Counted from the first letter of the stretch, positions 1-7,012 are shown. The stretch: 8,026 nt of DNA from Paracoccaceae bacterium (GCA_015487255.1 WFQA01000058.1:1-8026), one strand, 5' to 3'. The notes: generated by a model not told the origin, from the sequence alone. A program made the numbers and translations.

Positions 1-95
1 ATTTCTCCCAAACCGTCCCGCCTATTGTTATCATGTGCCTTGCCTTGCCAATTCCCGCCTTGCCCCATAGCATGGGCAAAAAGCCGGAGCACTAC
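1..95. other. Upstream region of xthA, possible divergent start
   Basis: This short region precedes xthA. A weak plus-strand promoter can be drawn as TTGCCA (45-50), 17 bases, then TAGCAT (68-73), but the -10 match is poor and I give it little weight. On the minus strand an ATG at 34-32 opens a frame (MITIGGTVWEK) that runs off the left edge and has AAGGCAAGG-like purines just upstream. It could be the beginning of a divergent gene, but eleven codons are too few to call one. Confidence 0.25.
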
Positions 96-866
96 ATGAA
101 AATCGCCTCATTTAATATCAACGGAATCAAGGCCCGCCAACCCAGATTGCTAGAATGGCTGCAGGAAAGCAACGTTGATGTCGCGCTATTGCAGGAAATC
201 AAATCAACAGACGAGAATTTCCCACGCGAGGCGATCGAGGATCTGGGCTACAATATCGAGACTCACGGCCAAAAAGGTTTTAACGGCGTGGCGATCCTGT
301 CAAAATTCCCGATCGAGGATGTGCTGCGCGGCCTGCCCGGAGATGAGAGCGACGAGCAGGCCCGCTGGATCGAAGCCAGCATCAACACGGTGCGGGTATG
401 CTGCCTCTACCTGCCCAATGGCAACCCGGCACCGGGGCCGAAATATGATTACAAACTGGCATGGATGGCACGGCTATATACCCGCGCCAAGGCGTTGCTT
501 CAATCCGAGGAGGCCGTGGTGATGGCCGGTGATTACAACATCATCCCGCAGCCGGAAGACGCCCGCAAGATCGAAGACTGGCAGGATGACGCGCTTTACC
601 TGCCCCAAAGCCTTGCTGCCTTTCGAAAAATCCTGAACCTCGGCTATACTGATGCCCTACGCGCACTAAACCCGGCCCCGCTCACCTATACATTCTGGGA
701 TTTCCAGGCCGGAGCATGGAACCGCAACAACGGCATACGCATCGACCATTTTCTGCTTTCCCCGCAAGCTGCCGACCTGCTGAAAGCCTGCGAGATAGAC
801 CGCGACATGCGCGGGCGGGAAAAACCCTCGGATCACGTCCCGATCCGGGTGGATATCAATATTTGA
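96..866 (+). CDS. xthA: Exodeoxyribonuclease III (AP endonuclease, EEP family)
   Basis: This is a cytoplasmic base-excision-repair enzyme: a Mg-dependent AP endonuclease and 3'-5' exonuclease that also clears blocked 3' ends. The 256 residues span the whole endonuclease/exonuclease/phosphatase fold and are close to the usual ~260-270. Visible motifs are FNING (6-10), the metal-binding Glu34 in LLQEIK, YLPNG (105-109), GDYN with Asp146 and Asn148, RIDHFL with Asp217, and the C-terminal SDHVP with Asp246 and His247. These correspond to the E. coli Xth catalytic set, so it should be active. The ATG at 96 is chosen over upstream in-frame ATGs at 33 and 72 because MKIASFN is the canonical family N-terminus and GGAG sits at 86-89, six bases before it. 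The gene appears monocistronic. Its stop is followed within a few bases by a repeat element that fills the gap to the convergent gene. Confidence 0.96.
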   Translation: MKIASFNINGIKARQPRLLEWLQESNVDVALLQEIKSTDENFPREAIEDLGYNIETHGQKGFNGVAILSKFPIEDVLRGLPGDESDEQARWIEASINTVRVCCLYLPNGNPAPGPKYDYKLAWMARLYTRAKALLQSEEAVVMAGDYNIIPQPEDARKIEDWQDDALYLPQSLAAFRKILNLGYTDALRALNPAPLTYTFWDFQAGAWNRNNGIRIDHFLLSPQAADLLKACEIDRDMRGREKPSDHVPIRVDINI

Positions 867-935
867 GAATAGCACCCGCCGAGCGCCAGCGAGGCCACCG
901 GCGTCGCCAGACACTGTTCAGCTTTGCTGATAAAG

Positions 936-978
936 TGCCTTTTCCGACGGGGGCTTTAGCCTCCGGGAGGAAAAGGCA
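936..978 (+). other. Long two-part hairpin in repeat copy 1
   Basis: The outer stem TGCCTTTTCC (936-945) pairs perfectly with GGAAAAGGCA (969-978). The inner stem GGGGGC (949-954) pairs with GCCTCC (959-964) around a TTTA loop, with one G-T wobble, and C948 can also pair with G965. Copy 2 has the same outer stem and the same TTTA loop but a different inner stem. No T-tract follows on either strand, so a classical intrinsic terminator is not supported. Confidence 0.75.
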
Positions 979-1062
979 AGCTTGCCGGAATGTCAGCGTA
1001 TTTTACTGCGGCGGCGCCGCGCGCGCCTCCTCGGCGACCCTTCGGGCCACCTCGTCGGCGCG

Positions 1063-1082
1063 TGCCGTGCAAGGGCACGGCA
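1063..1082 (-). terminator. Perfect 8-bp hairpin after the secreted-protein gene
   Basis: TGCCGTGC and GCACGGCA pair perfectly around a four-base loop, two bases beyond the TAG stop of the minus-strand gene. Position and strength suit a transcript 3' end or terminator for the operon. However, there is no T-run downstream on the minus strand, so termination would be weak, Rho-assisted, or the stem may only stabilise the mRNA. It is also the terminal hairpin of repeat copy 1. Confidence 0.4.
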
Positions 1083-1084
1083 AC

Positions 1085-1717
1085 CTATTGGCACCAGCGC
1101 ACATGAAACCAACCATTGGCTCTTTCTCGCCGGTTGCCAACTTGCACTTCATCCGCGAAACACCAGCGCCCCAGGCAGGCCGAGCTTGAAAATATTCGAT
1201 CTCCGTTAGCCAATTGCCCCAGTTTCGGATAACGCACATCCGGCCCGGAGCGCAGGGCCAGAAACCCGTCATCATCATCAGAAAGCCCTACCACCGTGCA
1301 AGCCCTGTCGCGCCCCGCAGCCTGTGGGAACACATCCAACTCGCGCAAGGCATTTGGCCATTGCCCCAGCTCCACTCCATCATTGCCAAATTTCAGCGGC
1401 CCGTAACGACCATTGATTACCACATTTCCCTTGCCTGTATTGACCTCGCAAGCCAGCCGCGCTTCGGCCTGAGCTATCCGGGCAATCCGGTCAAGCGCAG
1501 CTTCAGCCATGGCTGGCTCACCGGGGGTGCAATCACCATTGTCAAACACCGCCTGCCCCAGCGCCGTATCAAAGCACTGCCCCGCCACATTGGCGATCTG
1601 GTTGCGCTCGACCCAAAGCGACTCGCAGCTTTCCCGCCCCGATCCAAGAAAGGGGAAGCTTTGCGCAACGCCAACAACCGGCGACAAGCCAATGATAAAA
1701 ATCAGATATTTCAGCAT
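1085..1717 (-). CDS. Secreted cysteine-rich protein, YARHG/SH3-like (DUF4453-type)
   Basis: The protein has 210 residues. A signal peptide (MLKYLIFIIGLSPVVGVA, residues 1-18) predicts export to the periplasm. A YARHG-like stretch follows (about 31-65: ESLWVERNQI, then GQCFD and DNGDCTP). The C-terminal half (about 138-210) looks like a bacterial SH3-type fold with LALRSGPDVRYPKLGQL and GRWCFADE. Eight cysteines (31, 48, 63, 90, 140, 181, 186, 209) fit disulfides in an oxidising compartment. Similar proteins in Rhodobacteraceae carry DUF4453; this is recall, not a search result. The ATG at 1717 is preferred because GAGAGG lies a few bases upstream and it starts directly with the signal peptide. 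A GTG at 1729, overlapping the preceding stop, would add MRGE. It is the last gene of the operon, eight bases after the monooxygenase stop. Its function is unknown; wall or ligand binding is only a guess. Confidence 0.8.
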   Translation of the reverse strand: MLKYLIFIIGLSPVVGVAQSFPFLGSGRESCESLWVERNQIANVAGQCFDTALGQAVFDNGDCTPGEPAMAEAALDRIARIAQAEARLACEVNTGKGNVVINGRYGPLKFGNDGVELGQWPNALRELDVFPQAAGRDRACTVVGLSDDDDGFLALRSGPDVRYPKLGQLANGDRIFSSSACLGRWCFADEVQVGNRRERANGWFHVRWCQ

Positions 1718-1725
1718 TTCGCCTC

Positions 1726-2913
1726 TCACTCCCCTGCGGTCACATCATGACCATACAGATAATCAAACTGCCTCATCAAGGCCCCGCCCGGCACCATGCC
1801 TAATAATTTATGCGCCGCAGAGCGAAACAGCGGATTGCGCAGGTGGTAGGACCACGCATTGCGCGCCGCAGCTTTTTGCACTCTCGTTGCCCGAGGTTTT
1901 CTTATCTTTTCATAGGCTTGCAATCCATTTTCAATCCCATCCGCCCGCGCCAAAGCCCCGGCCAGCACATAGGCATCCTCCAGCCCCATCACCGCACCCT
2001 GGGCCAGAAATGGCAGCATCGGGTGGCAGGCATCACCAAGCAACACCACCCGCCCCCTGGACCAGCGCGGCAATACCGGATGGTTAAACAGCCCCCATAA
2101 AAACGTCTCCTCAACCGCCTCAAGCAACACTTGCACTGGTGCGGCAAAACCTTTGAAAGCATTGCGCAATTCATCTACTCTTCCGGGCAGATTCCAGCCC
2201 ATGTCAGCCCAGCCCTGCCGCTCTTCCACCGCCACAAAATTGATCAGTGAGCCACCCCGCAGCGGATAGGCCACAAAATGCCGCCCCTTGCCCATAAACA
2301 CCTGCGCGGCGTTTTCAAACAACCCATCCGGCAGCTGCGCACTGGGCACCAGCCCGCGCCACGCCACCTGCCCGGTAAAGCGCGCCGGCTCCCCATCCAG
2401 CGCCAAGCCGCGCAGGGTCGAGCGCACCCCGTCCGCGCCGATCAGGCAGGGCGTGCGCAGGGCTTGGCCATTGGTGAATTCAAGCTGCACTTTGCTCTCG
2501 CTGGCGCTTATCCCGCTTAGCCGATGGTTGAAAACCAGCTCGGCACCGGCGCGCAAAGCCCCCTCTTCCAGCACTTTGAGCAGGTCAGCCCGGTGAAATT
2601 GCCAATAGGGCTGGCCATAACGCGCTTCGGCCGTTGCCCCCATCGGCAAGCGCACCACCTCGGCCCCGCGATAGTCACGCAGCACCACCGCTTCAGGCGT
2701 GTTGGCCAGCTTTGCCGCCGCCTCCCGCAGGCCCAGCGCCTTCAGCACCACCACCCCGTTGGGGCTGATCTGCAGGCCCGCGCCCACTTCGCCCAACGCC
2801 TCCGCCTGCTCAAACACCCGCACCCGCGCGCCTTTTTGCGCCAGCGCCGTGGCCGCGGCCAACCCGCCAATCCCGGCGCCAATAATGGTAAATTCCCGAT
2901 CCTGCATATCCAT
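1726..2913 (-). CDS. FAD-dependent monooxygenase (salicylate/3-hydroxybenzoate hydroxylase-like)
   Basis: This is a group A flavoprotein monooxygenase, a cytoplasmic NAD(P)H-dependent hydroxylase family acting mainly on aromatic substrates. In its 395 residues I see the Rossmann GAGIGG (12-17) with the ribose-binding Glu35, GEVGAGLQISPNG (41-53), the dual-nucleotide DG motif IGADGVRS (158-165), AWRGLVP (184-190), and the GD motif LLGDACHP (291-298) followed by QGAVMGLEDA. The order, spacing and length are those of complete salicylate 1-monooxygenase and 3-hydroxybenzoate 6-hydroxylase relatives; the actual substrate cannot be read from this. The start at 2913 directly abuts the racemase TAG (2916-2914), with GAGGCAGG just upstream, implying translational coupling. 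A second ATG at 2907 is equally possible and changes only two residues. No ring-cleavage gene is nearby, so a role in aromatic degradation is unproven. Confidence 0.88.
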   Translation of the reverse strand: MDMQDREFTIIGAGIGGLAAATALAQKGARVRVFEQAEALGEVGAGLQISPNGVVVLKALGLREAAAKLANTPEAVVLRDYRGAEVVRLPMGATAEARYGQPYWQFHRADLLKVLEEGALRAGAELVFNHRLSGISASESKVQLEFTNGQALRTPCLIGADGVRSTLRGLALDGEPARFTGQVAWRGLVPSAQLPDGLFENAAQVFMGKGRHFVAYPLRGGSLINFVAVEERQGWADMGWNLPGRVDELRNAFKGFAAPVQVLLEAVEETFLWGLFNHPVLPRWSRGRVVLLGDACHPMLPFLAQGAVMGLEDAYVLAGALARADGIENGLQAYEKIRKPRATRVQKAAARNAWSYHLRNPLFRSAAHKLLGMVPGGALMRQFDYLYGHDVTAGE

Positions 2914-4050
2914 CTAAGCCTGCCTCACAATACCTTTGCCAAGAAGATTCTCTGCATTTCCCATACCCAGTTCCTCAATGATTTCAAGCGTATGCGCCCC
3001 GTCTTTCGGTATATCCGCCCGCAGAGGGATAGCCGCACCAAAGCGCGGGGCCACGGCGGGGTGGCGGATGCCCATATGGGTTTCAAGCGCCCCCCGAGCC
3101 GCCATATGGGGGTCGCGGGCCACCTCGTCATAGGTCAATACCGGGGTGACACAGGCATCGCTATCGGCAAAAACCTCAATCCACGCCGACATGGTTTTAC
3201 TGGCAAATACCTGCTCCAACCGCTGCATCTGCTTCTTGTGCAGGGCCTGCTCGTGCTGGGGGCCAAAGCTATCGGCATCGATGCCAAGCTTTGCCAGCAG
3301 CTGAGCAAAAAACTTCGCCTCGATACTGCCCACCGCCATGAAGCGCCCGTCAAGCGTTTGGTAGCAGCGATAATACGGCACCCCGCCATCCAGCCAGTTG
3401 GCTTGCCGCGCCGTGCGCCACGCCCCCGCTGCATGCATGCCGTGCACCATGCCCATCATCGCGTTCACCCCGTCCACAATCGCGCCATCCAGCACCTGCC
3501 CCTTGCCACTGCCCTGCCGGGCAAACAGGGCCGCCAGAATCCCCATGATCAAAAACATCGAGCCACCACCATAATCCCCCACAAGGTTGATGGGCGGGGG
3601 CGGGGGGCGGTCGGCATCGCCCAGCGCGTGCAAGGCGCCGGTGAGCGAGAGGTAATTTATATCATGCCCGGCCAGCAAAGCGCGCGGCCCCGCCTGCCCC
3701 CAGCCGGTCATCCTTGCATAAATCAGCCCGGGGTTGGCCGCCAGCATCGGGTCTGGCCCCAGCCCGAGGCGCTCCATCACACCGGGGCGGTTACCCTCGA
3801 TCAAAACATCGGCGCGCACACACAGGCGGGTGGCCAGCGCCACTCCTTCGGGGGTTTTCAGGTCGATCACGATCGAGCGTTTGCCCCGCCGGTCAATGCT
3901 TTGCTCATGCCCGATCTCGCCGCGCTTTGGGCGGTCCACCACCACCACATCCGCGCCAAGATCAGCCAGAAGCTGCCCGGCAAAAGGCGCCGGGCCGATC
4001 CCGGCAAATTCAACGATTCTCAGCCCATCGAGCGGACGAGGTCCAGCCAT
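2914..4050 (-). CDS. Alpha-methylacyl-CoA racemase (CaiB/BaiF CoA-transferase family)
   Basis: This enzyme is expected to interconvert (R)- and (S)-2-methylacyl-CoA thioesters so that branched fatty acids or sterol side chains can enter beta-oxidation. The 378 residues match the racemase branch rather than true CoA transferases: EFAGIGPAPFAGQLLADLGADVV near the N-terminus (split here as EFAGIGPAPF and AGQLLADLGADVV), ERLGLGP (93-99), MTGWGQ and GHDINYLSLTG (128-138), NLVGDYGGGSMF (155-166), and GSIEAKFF (241-248). His129, Asp159 and Glu244 line up with the His126/Asp156/Glu241 catalytic set of Mycobacterium MCR as I recall it, and Arg40 and Arg94 with its CoA-site arginines. The ATG at 4050 is chosen over an in-frame ATG at 4116 because MAGPRPLDGLR is the family N-terminus and AAGGA lies seven bases upstream. 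A five-proline run (149-153) precedes the Asp159 loop. It is the first gene of the minus-strand operon. Confidence 0.92.
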   Translation of the reverse strand: MAGPRPLDGLRIVEFAGIGPAPFAGQLLADLGADVVVVDRPKRGEIGHEQSIDRRGKRSIVIDLKTPEGVALATRLCVRADVLIEGNRPGVMERLGLGPDPMLAANPGLIYARMTGWGQAGPRALLAGHDINYLSLTGALHALGDADRPPPPPINLVGDYGGGSMFLIMGILAALFARQGSGKGQVLDGAIVDGVNAMMGMVHGMHAAGAWRTARQANWLDGGVPYYRCYQTLDGRFMAVGSIEAKFFAQLLAKLGIDADSFGPQHEQALHKKQMQRLEQVFASKTMSAWIEVFADSDACVTPVLTYDEVARDPHMAARGALETHMGIRHPAVAPRFGAAIPLRADIPKDGAHTLEIIEELGMGNAENLLGKGIVRQA

Positions 4051-4133
4051 TTGAAATTCCTTTATCTGCGCTTCAATTTCACCGTTCAGGCTTACAACAC
4101 CCCGCCCCGATGCCAAAGCGGAAAACCCGGTAT

Positions 4134-4162
4134 TTGCCCAAAAGGCCGTTAACCCCTATACT
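4134..4162 (+). promoter_or_regulatory. Sigma70-type promoter of the glycine-rich membrane protein
   Basis: TTGCCC (4134-4139) and TATACT (4157-4162) are separated by exactly 17 bases, a near-ideal housekeeping promoter. Transcription would begin near 4169 and give a leader of about 40 bases. That leader contains the small hairpin GCGCA(AAA)TGCGC (4174-4186), ahead of AAAGGA (4196-4201), the ribosome site for the ATG at 4209. I found no comparably good promoter on the minus strand for the racemase operon in 4051-4208. Confidence 0.6.
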
Positions 4163-4208
4163 CCCCGCGCGCCGCGCAAAATGCGCTGCATCAATAAAGG
4201 AAAATCCT

Positions 4209-4523
4209 ATGCTTACTTTGATTATCAGTATTGTTTCCGGTGCCGTGGGCGGTAATGCTCTGGGCGGTATTTTGAAAAAACTCAACCTTGGCACCATCGG
4301 AAACACCGTTGCCGGTGCCATTGGCGGCGGTCTTGCCGGCCCGGTCATGACAATGTTTTCGGTTGGGGAGGGGGCTGCGCCGCTGGCGGGCATGGCCGGG
4401 GCTGCCGGAAGCGGCGATATCGGCTCGATCATCGGGGCAATTGCTGCTGGCGGGGCTGGCGGCGGCGCGCTCACCGGGGTTTTGGGGATGGTCAAGAAGA
4501 TGATGGGCAAAGGCGGCGCATAA
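4209..4523 (+). CDS. Small glycine-rich membrane protein, function unknown
   Basis: The 104-residue product is very rich in Gly and Ala and has no catalytic motif I recognise. A hydrophobic N-terminus (MLTLIISIVSGAVGG, 1-15) is followed by a Lys pair (ILKKLNLG, 21-28), a second glycine-rich apolar stretch (about 29-50), a third (about 70-95, IGSIIGAIAAGGAGGGALTG), and a basic tail (VKKMMGKGGA). The GxxxG-type spacing resembles glycine-zipper membrane proteins, suggesting two or three packed helices in the inner membrane. The start is supported by AAAGGA seven bases upstream and by the promoter at 4134-4162. It is separated from clpA by 176 bases with its own signals, so it is probably not cotranscribed. 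A longer in-frame reading from 3714 is rejected because it runs through racemase antisense sequence. Confidence 0.8.
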   Translation: MLTLIISIVSGAVGGNALGGILKKLNLGTIGNTVAGAIGGGLAGPVMTMFSVGEGAAPLAGMAGAAGSGDIGSIIGAIAAGGAGGGALTGVLGMVKKMMGKGGA

Positions 4524-4547
4524 ATGCAAATTCATGCATCCTGCCAA

Positions 4548-4576
4548 TGATCGGGCGTGGCCAAAGCGGCCGATCA
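4548..4576 (+). terminator. Possible terminator after the glycine-rich gene
   Basis: TGATCGG (4548-4554) and CCGATCA (4570-4576) are perfect inverted arms of 7 bp around a 15-base loop. The sequence CGTATTATTTTG follows, giving a partly T-rich tail. It lies 25 bases after the stop codon. The loop is long and the tail is interrupted, so this is a weak intrinsic terminator at best. Confidence 0.4.
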
Positions 4577-4605
4577 CGTATTATTTTGCCATTTTGAACA
4601 GTTTT

Positions 4606-4637
4606 CCCTTGAAGCCCGGCAAATAAACCCGAAATTA
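4606..4637 (+). promoter_or_regulatory. RpoH (heat-shock sigma)-like promoter of clpA
   Basis: CCCTTGAA (4606-4613) matches the heat-shock -35 consensus very well. After 14 bases comes CCCGAAAT (4628-4635), similar to the CCCCATTT-type -10 element. A T-run (TTTT, 4602-4605) precedes it. ClpA is under RpoH control in some proteobacteria, so the context is sensible. No good sigma70 pair was seen in 4524-4699. The -10 box departs from consensus at its fourth and sixth positions. Confidence 0.45.
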
Positions 4638-4686
4638 AAGGGTAAGCATTAGGCTGCGCACGGTGCGCAGTCGCACTGAATTCGGG
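4628..4686 (+). promoter_or_regulatory. Nested inverted repeats in the clpA leader
   Basis: An inner perfect inverted repeat CTGCGCA-CGG-TGCGCAG (4654-4670) lies inside a second pair, CCCGAA (4628-4633) and TTCGGG (4681-4686). The outer right arm ends directly before TAAGGAGGG (4687-4695), the strong clpA ribosome site. The inner repeat could be a dyad operator or an mRNA hairpin. The outer arms overlap the proposed -10 box, so the outer stem can form in RNA only if transcription starts further upstream than the heat-shock candidate. Confidence 0.4.
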
Positions 4687-4699
4687 TAAGGAGGGCGTT

Positions 4700-7012
4700 A
4701 TGCCATCATTTTCCACCACCCTTGAGGAGGCGATCCGCAAAGCGCTGAGCCTCGCCAATGAACGCCGCCACGAATTGGCCACGCTGGAGCACCTGCTTTT
4801 GGCGCTGGTAGACGAGCCGGAGGCCCGCAAGGTAATGACCGCCTGCGCGGTTGAGCTGGACAAGCTAAAACGCCAGCTCACCCGGTTTATCGATAATGAT
4901 CTCGATGCGCTGATTTCAGAGATCGAGGGCAACGAGGCCGCCCCAACCACCGGCTTTCAGCGCGTTATCCAGCGTGCTGCCATCCATGTGCAAAGCTCGG
5001 GCCATGCGGAGGTGACCGGCGCCAATGTGCTGGTGGCAATCTTTACCGAGCGCGAGAGCCACGCCGCCTATTACCTGCAACAGCAGGATATGACCCGCTA
5101 TGACGCGGTCAATTTCATCTCCCACGGGGTGGCGAAAGACCCGGGCTTTAGCGAGCATGTGCCGCTGCAAGGGGCCGGAGATATGGCCGATGACGTCACC
5201 CCGGACGAGAAAAACGAAACCGCGCTCGACAAATATTGTGATGATCTCAATGCCAAGGCGCGGTCTGGCAATATCGACCCGCTGATCGGCCGCCAGCACG
5301 AGGTGGACCGCTGCGTTCAGGTCTTGTGCCGCCGGCGCAAGAACAACCCGATACTGGTGGGTGAGCCGGGGGTGGGCAAAACCGCCATCGCCGAGGGGCT
5401 GGCGCGCAAGATCGTTGACGAAGACGTGCCAAAAGTGCTGGCCGAAACCACAATTTTCTCGCTCGACATGGGCGCGCTTTTGGCGGGCACCCGCTATCGG
5501 GGTGATTTTGAGGAGCGCCTGAAGGCTGTGATGAAAGAGATGGAAGCCCATGATAACGCGGTGCTTTTCATTGATGAAATCCATACCGTGATCGGGGCCG
5601 GGGCCACATCTGGCGGGGCGATGGATGCCTCCAACCTGCTCAAGCCCGCCCTGCAAGGCGGCAAGTTGCGCTGCATGGGTTCCACCACCTATAAGGAATA
5701 CCGCCAGCATTTCGAGAAAGACCGCGCGCTGGCCCGGCGCTTCCAGAAGATCGACGTGAACGAGCCAAGTATTCCGGATGCGATCAAGATCCTGATGGGG
5801 CTGAAGCCGTATTTTGAAGAGCACCACGATATCCGCTACACCAATGACGCAATCAAAACATCGGTTGATCTGGCCGCACGCTATATCAACGACCGCAAGC
5901 TGCCCGACAGCGCGATTGACGTGATCGACGAAGCCGGCGCGGCGCAAATGCTGCTGACTGAAAACAAGCGGCGCAAAACGATTGGCGCAAAAGACATCGA
6001 AAACGTGGTGGCCAAAATCGCCCGCATCCCGCCGAAAAACGTCTCTAAAGACGATAGTGAAGTGCTGCGGGACCTCGAAAAATCCCTCAAGCGGGTGGTG
6101 TTTGGGCAAGATGCCGCGATAGAGGCGCTTTCAAGCTCGATCAAGCTGGCCCGCGCCGGGCTGCGCGAGCCGGAAAAACCGATTGGCAACTACCTGTTTG
6201 CCGGGCCTACGGGCGTGGGAAAAACCGAGGTCGCCAAGCAGTTGGCTGACGTGCTCGGGGTGGAGTTGCTGCGCTTTGACATGTCTGAATACATGGAGAA
6301 ACACGCGGTGAGCCGGCTGATCGGCGCGCCTCCGGGCTATGTCGGCTTTGACCAGGGCGGGCTGTTGACAGACGGTGTGGACCAGCACCCCCATTGCGTG
6401 CTGCTGCTCGATGAAATCGAAAAGGCGCACCCGGATGTGTTCAACATTCTGTTGCAGGTGATGGACCACGGCAAGCTGACCGACCATAACGGCAAAGCGA
6501 TTGACTTTCGCAATGTGGTGCTGATCATGACCAGCAACGCGGGTGCGGCCGAGCAGGCCAAGGCGGCGATTGGCTTTGGTGATACCCGCCGCGAGGGCGA
6601 GGATACCGCTGCCATCGAGCGCACATTCTCGCCTGAATTCCGCAACCGGCTTGATGCGGTGATCAGCTTCAGCGCCTTGCCGCGCGAGGTGATTCTGAAA
6701 GTGGTCGAGAAATTCGTGCTTCAGCTTGAGGCCCAGTTGATGGACCGCAATGTAACCATCGAGCTGAGCGAGGCCGCGGCCAACTGGCTGGCCAAAAAGG
6801 GCTATGATGACAATATGGGCGCCCGCCCGCTGGGCCGGACCATACAGGAACACATCAAAAAGCCATTGGCGGAGGAGCTTCTGTTTGGCCGCCTCGCCAA
6901 GGGCGGCTCGGTGCGGGTTGAGGTGAAGGATGGCAATATCCATCTGGAGATTTTGGAGCCGGAAAAGCTGCGGATCTCCACCCAGCAACCACCGATGCTG
7001 ACAACCGACTAA
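4700..7012 (+). CDS. clpA: ATP-dependent Clp protease ATP-binding subunit ClpA
   Basis: ClpA is a cytoplasmic AAA+ unfoldase that threads substrates, including ClpS-delivered N-degron proteins, into the ClpP peptidase. The 770 residues match the family length. The N-domain with its double Clp repeat covers about 1-140 (FSTTLEEAIRKAL, ATLEHLLLALV). The first AAA+ module has Walker A GEPGVGKT (221-228), pore loop GTRYRG (263-268), Walker B VLFIDE (288-293) and an arginine-finger region (RRFQ, 346-349). The second has Walker A GPTGVGKT (502-509), pore GYVG (546-549), Walker B VLLLDE (567-572) and sensor-2 GARPLGR (707-713). IGF (624-626) is the ClpP-docking loop, separating it from ClpB, which lacks it; there is also no ClpB-type coiled-coil insertion. 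The ATG at 4700 has TAAGGAGGG with about five bases of spacing. No clpS lies next to it in this window. A heat-shock-like promoter precedes it and repeat copy 2 follows. Confidence 0.97.
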   Translation: MPSFSTTLEEAIRKALSLANERRHELATLEHLLLALVDEPEARKVMTACAVELDKLKRQLTRFIDNDLDALISEIEGNEAAPTTGFQRVIQRAAIHVQSSGHAEVTGANVLVAIFTERESHAAYYLQQQDMTRYDAVNFISHGVAKDPGFSEHVPLQGAGDMADDVTPDEKNETALDKYCDDLNAKARSGNIDPLIGRQHEVDRCVQVLCRRRKNNPILVGEPGVGKTAIAEGLARKIVDEDVPKVLAETTIFSLDMGALLAGTRYRGDFEERLKAVMKEMEAHDNAVLFIDEIHTVIGAGATSGGAMDASNLLKPALQGGKLRCMGSTTYKEYRQHFEKDRALARRFQKIDVNEPSIPDAIKILMGLKPYFEEHHDIRYTNDAIKTSVDLAARYINDRKLPDSAIDVIDEAGAAQMLLTENKRRKTIGAKDIENVVAKIARIPPKNVSKDDSEVLRDLEKSLKRVVFGQDAAIEALSSSIKLARAGLREPEKPIGNYLFAGPTGVGKTEVAKQLADVLGVELLRFDMSEYMEKHAVSRLIGAPPGYVGFDQGGLLTDGVDQHPHCVLLLDEIEKAHPDVFNILLQVMDHGKLTDHNGKAIDFRNVVLIMTSNAGAAEQAKAAIGFGDTRREGEDTAAIERTFSPEFRNRLDAVISFSALPREVILKVVEKFVLQLEAQLMDRNVTIELSEAAANWLAKKGYDDNMGARPLGRTIQEHIKKPLAEELLFGRLAKGGSVRVEVKDGNIHLEILEPEKLRISTQQPPMLTTD

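Larger units (their letters stand above)
868..1084 (+). repeat. Multi-hairpin intergenic repeat, copy 1
   Basis: This gene-free stretch between the convergent ends of xthA and the secreted-protein gene is a diverged copy of the sequence at 7021-7268. Shared blocks in order are: CCCGCCGAGCG followed by AGCGAGGCCACCG (875-900), TGCCTTTTCCGA (936-947), GGAAAAGGCAAGC (969-981), TATTTTACTGC (999-1009), CGCGCGCGCCTCCT (about 1018-1031), GGCGACC (1033-1039) and a GGGC-CACCTCGTC-GCGCGTGCC block (1044-1066). Four hairpins can be drawn: GCC-GA-GC(GCCA)GC-GA-GGC (878-895), TCAGC(TTT)GCTGA (918-930), a long two-part stem (936-978), and TGCCGTGC(AAGG)GCACGGCA (1063-1082). No plausible start, ribosome site or conserved reading frame marks it as coding. 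I do not recognise a named family. Confidence 0.85.

Noticed and set aside
867..1084. Decayed or frameshifted gene in the first convergent gap
   Set aside because: Differences from the second copy include one-base gaps and a 27-base length change, and the conserved features are hairpins rather than a common reading frame.
716..1189. Long plus-strand open frame across the xthA 3' end and repeat copy 1
   Set aside because: It overlaps xthA and the secreted-protein gene out of frame, has no ribosome site, and has low-complexity Arg/Ala-rich composition typical of a GC-rich shadow frame.
2524..4152. 542-codon plus-strand open frame opposite the monooxygenase and racemase
   Set aside because: It is antisense to two well-supported genes with intact catalytic motifs. 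Its His/Arg/Pro-rich product resembles no family and it lacks a ribosome site.
3714..4523. Longer 269-residue reading of the glycine-rich protein
   Set aside because: The first 165 codons run antisense through the racemase gene and through the promoter region. The ATG at 4209 has a proper ribosome site and sigma70 promoter.
4916..6109. 397-codon minus-strand open frame opposite clpA
   Set aside because: It is an antisense shadow of the conserved ClpA AAA+ coding sequence, rich in His and Gln-Leu, with no recognisable domain.
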